Program-made: the position numbers and the translations under genes
In this document: positions 1 to 6,229 of the stretch, in pieces
How positions within the stretch are numbered: the stretch's first letter is position 1
How the letters are laid out: each line of letters begins with the position of its first letter
Notes under the pieces: generated by a model
The model's input: the letters and a program-made list of their open reading frames with translations, nothing else
Databases searched by the model: none
What the model was told of the DNA's origin: nothing
DNA from: Lachnospiraceae bacterium
GTDB lineage: Bacteria > Bacillota > Clostridia > Lachnospirales > Lachnospiraceae
Reading direction: 5' to 3'
Length of the DNA stretch: 7,375 bases
Assembly (NCBI GenBank): GCA_003488965.1
Contig: DNJW01000300.1
Span: forward strand, 1,666-9,040

Positions 1-36
1 AATGTCTATAGGAACGGAAAGGAGAATATGGGATGA
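1..36 (+). CDS. Possible C-terminal tail of an upstream gene (partial)
   Basis: Frame 1 is open from the window edge and reads NVYRNGKENMG followed by TGA at 34-36. That TGA overlaps the ATG of the PHP gene at 33-35 as ATGA. The same arrangement joins the next two gene pairs, so a coupled upstream gene is plausible. With only 11 codons visible, no family can be named and chance readthrough cannot be excluded. The ribosome binding site of the PHP gene would then lie inside this tail. Confidence 0.35.
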   Translation, partial: NVYRNGKENMG

Positions 37-809
37 GAATAGAGCTGCCGGAGGATTATCCATATCTTTATGAAACCCATCTGCATACTGTTCAGGGCAG
101 TGCCTGTGCGGCGGATAGGGGAAGCGCGATGGCAAGAGCCTGCAAGGAAGCCGGATATACAGGAATTATTGTTACTGACCATAACTGGGGCGGGAATACG
201 GCCGTGAACAGGAATATGCCTTGGGAGAACTGGGTTGGCGAGTTTGTAAAGGGTTACGAGGACGCGAAAAGGACGGGGGACGAAATCGGACTGGATGTTT
301 TCTTTGGGTATGAAGCGGGATATCGGGGAACGGAGTTTCTGATTTATGGGGTGGACAAGGAATTTATGCTGTCCCATGAGGAACTGCGGACGATATCGGT
401 GGAGCAGCAGTACCGGCTGATTCATGATGCCGGGGGAATGGTGGTGCATGCCCATCCCTTCAGGGAGGAGTACTATATTCCGGAGATACGGCTTTATCCG
501 GAATATGTGGATGCGGTGGAAGGAATCAATGCGACTCATTCCAACAGCAGAAGCAAGGTGCATAATGAAAAAATTTTTGACCATAGGGCGGTTGACTATG
601 CAAGACAGCATAGGCTGCCTATGACCGCAGGGTCGGATATTCATAGAACGGATTTGTTTGGCGGCGGTATGGCGTTTAAACGGCGGCTGGGGTCGGTACA
701 GGATTTTATTGAGGCGGTGCTAAAGGGCGAGGACTATCTTTTGACAAACGGGGAAGAGTGGTTTACAAAGGAAGGCGTCTTATTGGAAAAAAACGGAGGA
801 ACTGCATGA
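33..809 (+). CDS. PHP-domain metal-dependent phosphoesterase
   Basis: This 258-residue protein is a single PHP (polymerase and histidinol phosphatase) domain, the fold of TrpH/YciV-type nucleotide phosphatases and histidinol phosphatases. The metal-site motifs appear in the expected order: HLHT (H16, H18), TDH (D49, H50), a glutamate in GYEAG (E94), HAHPF (H139, H141) and GSDIH (D202, H204). They predict a two- or three-metal phosphohydrolase. There is no signal peptide or membrane segment, so it is cytoplasmic. The substrate cannot be read from the sequence; small phosphorylated metabolites, nucleotides or DNA/RNA ends are all possible in this superfamily. The ATG at 33 is chosen because GGAAAGGAG (16-24) sits 8 bases upstream; the ATG at 28 runs into a stop after two codons. 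Its TGA overlaps the sbcD start (ATGA at 806-809), so translation is probably coupled to sbcD and sbcC. Family assignment is firm; function is open. Confidence 0.9.
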   Translation: MRIELPEDYPYLYETHLHTVQGSACAADRGSAMARACKEAGYTGIIVTDHNWGGNTAVNRNMPWENWVGEFVKGYEDAKRTGDEIGLDVFFGYEAGYRGTEFLIYGVDKEFMLSHEELRTISVEQQYRLIHDAGGMVVHAHPFREEYYIPEIRLYPEYVDAVEGINATHSNSRSKVHNEKIFDHRAVDYARQHRLPMTAGSDIHRTDLFGGGMAFKRRLGSVQDFIEAVLKGEDYLLTNGEEWFTKEGVLLEKNGGTA

Positions 810-1960
810 AATTTGTGCATACGGGAGATTTGCATATCGGAAAAATCGTAAATGGCTTTTCTATGCTAGAGGACCAGCGTCATATTTTACAACAGATTTA
901 TGAACTGACGCAGGAGGAAAAAGCGGATGCGCTGGTGATTGCCGGAGACATTTATGACAGGGCAATTCCGCCGGCGGAAGCGGTTGTTTTGTTGAACGAT
1001 TTCCTGACAGATATGGTTAGAACCGGCATACCGGTATTTATGATAAGCGGAAATCACGATTCGCCGGAAAGAATCGGGTTTGCCGGTAAGATTCTGGAGC
1101 AGAACGGAATCCATATTGCCGGCGTATATGAAAAGCGTTTAAAGCAAGTAAAGGTTATGGACGGGTATGGGGAGATAACCTTTGTTTTAATGCCGTTTGT
1201 CAAACCGGCTGCCGCGGGGGCAAAAAGCAGCGGGGAAGCGGTGGAACATATGTTGTCTGCACAAGTCAATGGAAAAGAGGACAAAGAAGGCAAGACGGGA
1301 GCAGGAAGAAAGGTGCTTATCACCCATTATTTTGTTACGGATAACGGCAGGGAGCCGGAGCTTTCCGATGGGGAGACAACGGTTCATGTGGGAGGTCTGG
1401 ATAATGTAGAGGCTTCTTTGTTTGCGGATTTTGATTATGTGGCCTTGGGACATATCCATAAGCCCCAGAAAATAGGGGAAGGGGAGATTTATTATGCAGG
1501 GGCGCCTTTGGCCTATTCTTTTTCGGAGACCGGACAGAAGAAAACGGTGAATCTGGTGGAACTGGACGGAAACGGAGTGGCTTCCGTAAAAAGGATTCCG
1601 CTAAAACCGCTGCATGAAATGCGGAAAATAAGGGGCAGGCTGGAGGAACTGATAAAGCCGGAAATTGTGGAGGCGGCGGACGCAGAAGATTATATCAGAG
1701 CGGAACTGACGGATGAGGAGGAGCTGATTGACCCGATTGGTACGCTCAGAAGTGTTTACCCCAATATTATGCAGATTGTCCTTACTAAAAATGAAAAAAG
1801 AGAAGAAACAGGCTATACAAGCCGTCTGGAGGAAAAAAGAAAAAGTATTCCTGAACTTTTTGAAGGCTTCTATGAAATGATACGGGGGGAAAAACCGGAT
1901 GAGGAGCGGATGAAGGTAGTAAAAGAAGCGGCAGAGGAAGCGGAGGAAATGAATTTATGA
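806..1960 (+). CDS. sbcD: SbcD, nuclease subunit of the SbcCD (Mre11-Rad50-like) DNA repair complex
   Basis: This 384-residue protein is the Mn-dependent phosphoesterase subunit that, with SbcC, cleaves DNA hairpins and processes blocked or broken DNA ends in the cytoplasm. The calcineurin-like motifs are complete: GDLH (D8, H10), GDIYDR (D48), GNHD (N83, H84, D85), a TH pair (H174) and GHIH (H216, H218). A DNA-binding capping region follows to about residue 280, then a charged C-terminal tail where SbcC-binding segments normally lie. A Lys/Glu/Gly-rich linker at about 153-168 separates the early and late motifs. The reading frame is open further upstream, but the ATG at 806 is preferred: GGAGG at 795-799 lies 6 bases before it, the product begins MKFVHTGDLH as is usual for the family, and it forms an ATGA overlap with the PHP gene. 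The 3' end overlaps sbcC by another ATGA (1957-1960). Length is close to other SbcD proteins. Confidence 0.96.
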   Translation: MKFVHTGDLHIGKIVNGFSMLEDQRHILQQIYELTQEEKADALVIAGDIYDRAIPPAEAVVLLNDFLTDMVRTGIPVFMISGNHDSPERIGFAGKILEQNGIHIAGVYEKRLKQVKVMDGYGEITFVLMPFVKPAAAGAKSSGEAVEHMLSAQVNGKEDKEGKTGAGRKVLITHYFVTDNGREPELSDGETTVHVGGLDNVEASLFADFDYVALGHIHKPQKIGEGEIYYAGAPLAYSFSETGQKKTVNLVELDGNGVASVKRIPLKPLHEMRKIRGRLEELIKPEIVEAADAEDYIRAELTDEEELIDPIGTLRSVYPNIMQIVLTKNEKREETGYTSRLEEKRKSIPELFEGFYEMIRGEKPDEERMKVVKEAAEEAEEMNL

Positions 1961-4578
1961 AGCCGAAGAAACTGGTAATTGCCGGATGGGGGCCATATAA
2001 GGGCCGGGAAGAAATTGATTTTACCAAACTGGAAGACCGAGGTCTGTTTCTGATTACGGGGGCTACCGGTGCGGGAAAAACCACAATTTTTGATGCCATC
2101 ACCTATGCCCTTTATGGAAATATGAGCGGCGGCATGCGGGAAAAAAACAGTGTGCGGAGCGATTTTGCGGAGGCGGATACGGCAACCTTTGTGGAACTGG
2201 TCATGCTGCACGGAGGAAAGGAATACCGTATTGTACGGAATCCGGAATATATGCGTCCGAAGAAGAAAAAGGGCGGAAAAAATGCATATACCAAGGAAAA
2301 AGAAAATGCAGTTCTATATTTACCGGACGGAAAAACGGTGGAGGGCAGCAGTGAGGTAAACCGTAAAATGCAGGAAATTCTAGTGCTGGATTATAGGCAG
2401 TTTAAGCAGATTTCCATGATTGCCCAAGGGGAATTTGCCAAGCTGCTGACGGCTTCCCCGGCAGAAAAAACGAAGATATTCAGGGAGATTTTTTCTACCT
2501 CAGTTTATGATGATTTTGCAGGTATTTTGAAGAACCGTTCAGGGGAGCTTTATAAGCAGATTATGGAATGCAAAAATAGGATGGATGAAGATATCCGTAT
2601 GCTTGGCATAGACAAAACCGGAAAAGAAGATTTTTTTGAGGGAATCATGGAGGAAGAAAATGATTCTGGTAAAGTGTCAGCCGCTTTGGAAGAAGCGGAG
2701 GCCGGATATGAGAGGATGCTGGAGGAGACGCGGAAGGAGTATTCCGCTTACGAAAAAGAATTGGAAGCTTTAGCGAAAAAAATAAATGAGACGGAACAGA
2801 CTAACATGAAATTAGAAAAACTGGAGGAACTGCGGAAGCAAAGAGCCGCGCTTTTAGAAAGAAGCGGGGAAATCGGCAGTGCGGAGAAAGAGTTAAAGAA
2901 TGCAGGAAGGGCGGCGGCTCTGAGAGAAGAATATATAAATTGCAAAAATGCAGGAGATTTGCTGGCAGCGATAGAAAAAAGAATCAAGACAAGCCGAAAG
3001 GAATGGGAGACTTATCAAAAGGAGCAGAAAAAAGGGGAAGATTATTATCGGAAAAGAGAGGAAGTGAAGGCTTCTTATGAGATGCTTGCTTCTTATAATG
3101 AGAAAAAGAAACAACTGGAAGATTCCGGGCGGTGGCTGAAGAAAAAGGAGGAAGAGTTAAAGAAACTGCAGCAGCGCTATCTGGACCAGGAAAAGGCGGC
3201 GGAACAGAGAAAACGGGAATTTGAAACTGCTGACTTATCGTATAAAAGGGCAGTGGTAGGAATTGCAGCCCGTCAGGTAAGAGAAGGCGAACCTTGTCCG
3301 GTATGCGGTTCCCTGGAACATCCGCGGATAGCGGAGGCGGCAAAAGAAGTACCGGACGAAGAGGGCCTGCAGAGACTGCAGAAGCTTTATGAGTCGGAAC
3401 GGGTGCGGCTGATGGAGCTGCATGGCAAGACAGCCGCCTGCAAAGGAGAAGCGGAAAGCCAGAGGAAGCAGCATCAGGAGTGGGAAAAACAGGCGGAGAA
3501 ACTGGAACAGGAGATGGGCCGGATACCGGAAGAAATCCAGAGTATTCTCCATGCAATGACGGATAAGGAGTATGAGAAAAAGCTGAACCAGTACCGCCGG
3601 ATTCAGGTGCAGGCAGAAGAAAAGAAAAAGCAGCTGGACAAGGAAATGGAAGAGGCCGCAGGGCAGGAAAAGAAAAAGCGGGAAATGGAAGAGATTTTCA
3701 CATCGGGATACCGGAATGCGGGTTTTTCTTCCAAGGAACAATATGAGGCCGCTTTGCGCCCGGCGAAGGAAATGGAAAAAAAAGAACAGCAAATCAAAGA
3801 ATACTATGCACAGCTTCAGTCAATGGAAACCAGAACGGCATCTTTGGAAGAGGAAACGAAAGGAAAGGAGAAGGAGGACATTGCGGGGTTAAAAGGCCGG
3901 CAAAGGGAAACGTCACTGCGCAGGCAGCAGGCATTGGAACAGCTGAATGAGCAAAACCATCGTCTGCAGGAGGTGAAGAAAATAAAGAAATCTTTAAAGG
4001 AGAAAGGGAAAAAACTGGAGACTTTAAAGAAAAGGTACGGAATTGTTAAAGATTTGGATAATATGGCTTCGGGAAATAATGCCAGAAGACTGGTTTTTGA
4101 ACAGTATGTAATGGCCGGATATTTTGAGGAAATCTTAAGAGCGGCCAATGTAAGGCTGTTAAAGATGACGGGAGGACGCTATGAACTTTCCCGTATGGAA
4201 GAAATCAGCGACGGACGGATAAAAGATAATCTGGAAATGCAGGTGATGGATTATTATACCGGTAAATACCGGGCAGTGAAGACACTGTCGGGAGGGGAAT
4301 GCTTCAAAGCTTCCCTGGCCTTGGCTTTAGGCATGAGCGATGTAATACAAAGCTACAGCGGGGGAATCCGGGTAGATACGCTGTTTATTGATGAAGGATT
4401 CGGAGCCCTGGACAGCGAGTCCCTGGACCAGTCCTGCCAAACGCTGATGTCCCTAGTGGAAAAGGACCGCCTGATAGGCATCATATCCCATGTGCCGGAA
4501 CTGTCGGAAAAAATAGAAAAGAAGATTATAATTATGAAAACAAATGTAGGCAGCAGGGTGGAGGTTATGGTATATTAA
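1957..4578 (+). CDS. sbcC: SbcC, Rad50-like ATPase subunit of the SbcCD complex
   Basis: This 873-residue SMC-like ATPase partners SbcD; ATP binding closes the head dimer and controls access of the nuclease to DNA ends. The N-terminal head carries Walker A GATGAGKTT (35-43) and the Q-loop in SMIAQGEF (Q157). From about 185 to 700 the protein is Lys/Glu/Gln-rich coiled coil, interrupted at the tip by the zinc hook CPVC (C447, C450) in the context GEPCPVCGSLEHP. The C-terminal head has the ABC signature LSGGE (777-781), Walker B TLFIDE (D812, E813), D-loop GALD (D819) and the switch histidine in IISHV (H845). All catalytic parts are present, so the gene looks functional. The start is the ATG overlapping the sbcD stop, with GGAGG at 1942-1946, a rather long 10-base spacing, which suggests dependence on translational coupling. 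The arms are shorter than in E. coli (1048 residues) or B. subtilis (about 1130). Confidence 0.96.
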   Translation: MKPKKLVIAGWGPYKGREEIDFTKLEDRGLFLITGATGAGKTTIFDAITYALYGNMSGGMREKNSVRSDFAEADTATFVELVMLHGGKEYRIVRNPEYMRPKKKKGGKNAYTKEKENAVLYLPDGKTVEGSSEVNRKMQEILVLDYRQFKQISMIAQGEFAKLLTASPAEKTKIFREIFSTSVYDDFAGILKNRSGELYKQIMECKNRMDEDIRMLGIDKTGKEDFFEGIMEEENDSGKVSAALEEAEAGYERMLEETRKEYSAYEKELEALAKKINETEQTNMKLEKLEELRKQRAALLERSGEIGSAEKELKNAGRAAALREEYINCKNAGDLLAAIEKRIKTSRKEWETYQKEQKKGEDYYRKREEVKASYEMLASYNEKKKQLEDSGRWLKKKEEELKKLQQRYLDQEKAAEQRKREFETADLSYKRAVVGIAARQVREGEPCPVCGSLEHPRIAEAAKEVPDEEGLQRLQKLYESERVRLMELHGKTAACKGEAESQRKQHQEWEKQAEKLEQEMGRIPEEIQSILHAMTDKEYEKKLNQYRRIQVQAEEKKKQLDKEMEEAAGQEKKKREMEEIFTSGYRNAGFSSKEQYEAALRPAKEMEKKEQQIKEYYAQLQSMETRTASLEEETKGKEKEDIAGLKGRQRETSLRRQQALEQLNEQNHRLQEVKKIKKSLKEKGKKLETLKKRYGIVKDLDNMASGNNARRLVFEQYVMAGYFEEILRAANVRLLKMTGGRYELSRMEEISDGRIKDNLEMQVMDYYTGKYRAVKTLSGGECFKASLALALGMSDVIQSYSGGIRVDTLFIDEGFGALDSESLDQSCQTLMSLVEKDRLIGIISHVPELSEKIEKKIIIMKTNVGSRVEVMVY

Positions 4579-4655
4579 TGTGAAGAGAATTTCTAAGCCT
4601 GCTGGAAGACGCAGGCTAAGAAATACTAAGATTTGCTTTGCAAATCCCCTTCACA
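4579..4655 (+). other. Three-way-junction RNA/DNA fold directly after sbcC
   Basis: The sequence starts at the base after the sbcC stop codon. TGTGAAG (4579-4585) pairs perfectly with CTTCACA (4649-4655), closing two internal hairpins. The first pairs 4590-4602 with 4611-4623 (12 pairs with one A-A mismatch, 8-base loop TGGAAGAC). The second pairs GATTTGC (4630-4636) with GCAAATC (4640-4646) around a TTT loop. Linkers are only 4, 6 and 2 bases, and CTAAG occurs three times (4593, 4616, 4626). It may be a structured 3' UTR or small RNA, or one copy of a dispersed intergenic repeat. I do not recognise a named family. The flanking bases show no obvious target-site duplication. Confidence 0.5.
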
Positions 4656-4657
4656 CC

Positions 4658-4685
4658 GAAGAACGCCTAAAAAGCGGCGTTCTTC
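4658..4685 (+). terminator. Perfect 10-bp hairpin, probable end of the PHP-sbcD-sbcC transcript
   Basis: GAAGAACGCC (4658-4667) pairs without mismatch with GGCGTTCTTC (4676-4685) around the 8-base loop TAAAAAGC. It lies between sbcC and the next promoter, where a terminator is expected. The bases after the stem (CTATTGATGATTTG) contain T residues but no clean T-run, so termination may be weak, assisted, or the hairpin may mainly protect the 3' end from exonucleases. Confidence 0.5.
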
Positions 4686-4696
4686 CTATTGATGAT

Positions 4697-4725
4697 TTGT
4701 ACTGTTGAAAAATAGGTTTTATAAT
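4697..4725 (+). promoter_or_regulatory. Probable sigma-A promoter for the flavoprotein-foldase operon
   Basis: A perfect -10 hexamer TATAAT (4720-4725) is preceded by TTGTAC (4697-4702) at exactly 17 bases; the -35 matches consensus only in TTG. Transcription would begin near 4731-4733, giving a leader of about 80 bases before the ATG at 4814. The leader contains the small palindrome GAATATTC (4747-4754) but no strong hairpin. The site lies downstream of the hairpin that should end the previous operon. Confidence 0.6.
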
Positions 4726-4813
4726 GGGGAAGCCGATAAACTTGCTGAATATTCTCACAGTCGAAAGTCTTACAAATATCTATTCGAAGGATTAGAGGAA
4801 GAGAGGTAAAACT

Positions 4814-6214
4814 ATGGAAAACAGATATGATGTGATTATTATAGGAGCCGGGCCGGGAGGTATTTTTTGTGCGTATGAATTGATGAGGCAGAAGAAGGAG
4901 CTTAAGGTGCTGGTAGTGGAAAAAGGGCGTTCCATTGAGAAGAGGAACTGTCCTAAGAGAACAACGAAGCAGTGTGTAGGCTGCAAGCCTTGTTCTATTA
5001 CTACAGGGTTTGCAGGAGCCGGGGCTTTTTCGGACGGGAAGCTGTCCCTTTCGCCGGATGTGGGAGGCAATCTTCCGGCAATTCTGGGGTATGAGGAAAC
5101 GGTAAAACTGATTCGGGAATCGGACAGCATCTATCTTAAGTTCGGGGCGGATACGAATGTGTACGGCATGGATAAGGAGAAGGAAATCCGGGAAATCCGC
5201 AGAAAGGCAATCAATGCCAATTTAAAGCTGGTGGAATGCCCCATCCGTCATCTGGGCACGGAGGAAGGATATAAGATATACTCCAAGCTGCAGCATCATC
5301 TGGAGGAGGAAGGGGTTTCGCTTTTGTTCCAGACGATGGTGGATAATATTCTGGTAGAAAACGGAAAAGCAGTGGGAATTGTAACGGACAAGGGGGAAAC
5401 TTATTATGCAAATGAGATTGTATCGGCAGTGGGCAGGGAAGGCGCCGACTGGTTTAAGGATAAATGCAGGGAAATCGGCATAGAGACGATGCCCGGCACG
5501 GTGGATATCGGCGTCCGTGTGGAAGTGCGGGACGAGGTTATGCAGTTTTTGAATGAGAATCTGTATGAGGCCAAGCTGATTTTATATACGCCTACGTTTG
5601 ACGATAAGGTCAGGACTTTCTGTACCAATCCTTCCGGCGAGGTGGCGACGGAATACTACGAAGGCGGTCTTGCGGTAGTCAATGGACATGCCTACAAGTC
5701 CAAAGATTATAAAACGGACAATACGAATTTTGCGATTCTGGTGTCCAAAAATTTCACTAAACCCTTTAAAACGCCGATTGAGTACGGAAAACAGATAGCC
5801 CAGCTGTCCAATATGCTTTGCGGCGGCAGAATTATGGTACAGACCTTCGGCGATTTTAAGAGAGGCAGGCGGACAACAGAGGAAAGGCTGTGCAGGAATA
5901 ACATTATTCCTACGTTAAAGGATGCGGTGCCGGGGGATTTGTCGCTGGTATTTCCGCACCGGATTATGGTGGATATCCAGGAAATGCTGGAGGCATTGGA
6001 TAAGGTAACGCCGGGTATTGCATCGGATGAGACGCTGCTTTACGGGGTAGAGGTTAAGTTTTATTCCAACCGGGTAGTGGTAAATAAAGAATTTGAGACG
6101 AGTATCAAGGGTCTGCGCGCCATCGGCGACGGGGCCGGTGTGACGAGGGGTCTGCAGCAGGCATCGGCAAACGGCATCAGTGTGGCAAGAAGTATTTTGG
6201 AAGGGATGGATTAG
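4814..6214 (+). CDS. FAD-dependent oxidoreductase/dehydrogenase, COG2509-like
   Basis: This 466-residue cytoplasmic flavoprotein opens with a Rossmann dinucleotide fold: DVIIIGAGPGG (GxGPGG at 11-16) and the ribose-binding glutamate E36 at the end of the second strand. The second FAD motif, AIGDGAGVTRG (D439, about 436-446), lies near the C-terminus as in two-part FAD-binding domains. Between them are GFAGAGAFSDGK (65-76) and a substrate region of unknown specificity. Together these fit the poorly characterised COG2509 type of NAD(P)/FAD-dependent dehydrogenases; the substrate is unknown. Four cysteines at 46, 54, 57 and 60 form a compact C-x7-C-x2-C-x2-C cluster that could bind a metal or Fe-S centre or act in redox (inference). 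The start is ATG 4814, with GAGAGG at 4801-4806 seven bases upstream. The next gene begins within about a dozen bases, so the two are probably co-transcribed from the promoter at 4697-4725. Confidence 0.88.
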   Translation: MENRYDVIIIGAGPGGIFCAYELMRQKKELKVLVVEKGRSIEKRNCPKRTTKQCVGCKPCSITTGFAGAGAFSDGKLSLSPDVGGNLPAILGYEETVKLIRESDSIYLKFGADTNVYGMDKEKEIREIRRKAINANLKLVECPIRHLGTEEGYKIYSKLQHHLEEEGVSLLFQTMVDNILVENGKAVGIVTDKGETYYANEIVSAVGREGADWFKDKCREIGIETMPGTVDIGVRVEVRDEVMQFLNENLYEAKLILYTPTFDDKVRTFCTNPSGEVATEYYEGGLAVVNGHAYKSKDYKTDNTNFAILVSKNFTKPFKTPIEYGKQIAQLSNMLCGGRIMVQTFGDFKRGRRTTEERLCRNNIIPTLKDAVPGDLSLVFPHRIMVDIQEMLEALDKVTPGIASDETLLYGVEVKFYSNRVVVNKEFETSIKGLRAIGDGAGVTRGLQQASANGISVARSILEGMD

Positions 6215-6229
6215 GAGACGGTGCTCTTG
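6213..6229 (+). promoter_or_regulatory. Ribosome binding site that decides the foldase start (TTG versus GTG)
   Basis: AGGAG at 6213-6217 overlaps the TAG stop (6212-6214) of the flavoprotein gene. It is only 3 bases from the GTG at 6221 but 9 bases from the in-frame TTG at 6227. The spacing favours TTG, which gives a product starting MDKKKKF. The difference is two residues and does not affect the signal peptide. Confidence 0.5.

Noticed and set aside
6..644. Minus-strand ORF of 212 codons opposite the PHP gene
   Set aside because: No recognisable domain, and the opposite strand carries a full set of PHP metal motifs in the right order.
758..805. Extended 16-residue N-terminus for SbcD
   Set aside because: The extension lies inside the PHP gene. 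The ATG at 806 has GGAGG at good spacing and gives the usual SbcD N-terminus (MKFVHTGDLH).
2984..3792. Two overlapping minus-strand ORFs (185 and 190 codons) opposite the sbcC coiled coil
   Set aside because: Their products are Pro/Ser- and Phe/Leu-rich strings typical of the complement of Lys/Glu-rich codons; they lack family motifs and lie wholly inside a confident gene.
33..4578. Novel anti-phage defence system built on PHP plus SbcCD
   Set aside because: SbcD and SbcC look like complete, ordinary housekeeping repair proteins, and no mobile-element, toxin or defence-island gene is in view; only the coupling to PHP is kept as a finding.
4579..4655. Transposon-derived MITE with terminal inverted repeats TGTGAAG/CTTCACA
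   Set aside because: The flanking bases show no target-site duplication and the repeats are short; without other copies this stays an open alternative, not a call.
4658..4685. LexA/SOS-type operator (GAAC...GTTC)
   Set aside because: The half-sites are 10 bases apart rather than the usual 4 and belong to a longer perfect stem, so a terminator-like hairpin explains them better.
4705..4725. TTGAAA (4705-4710) as the -35 element for TATAAT
   Set aside because: The spacer would be only 9 bases; TTGTAC at 4697 gives 17 bases.
4724..4795. 23-codon leader ORF (ATG at 4724, stop TAG 4793-4795)
   Set aside because: Its ATG overlaps the -10 hexamer and lies upstream of the predicted transcription start; there is no ribosome binding site.
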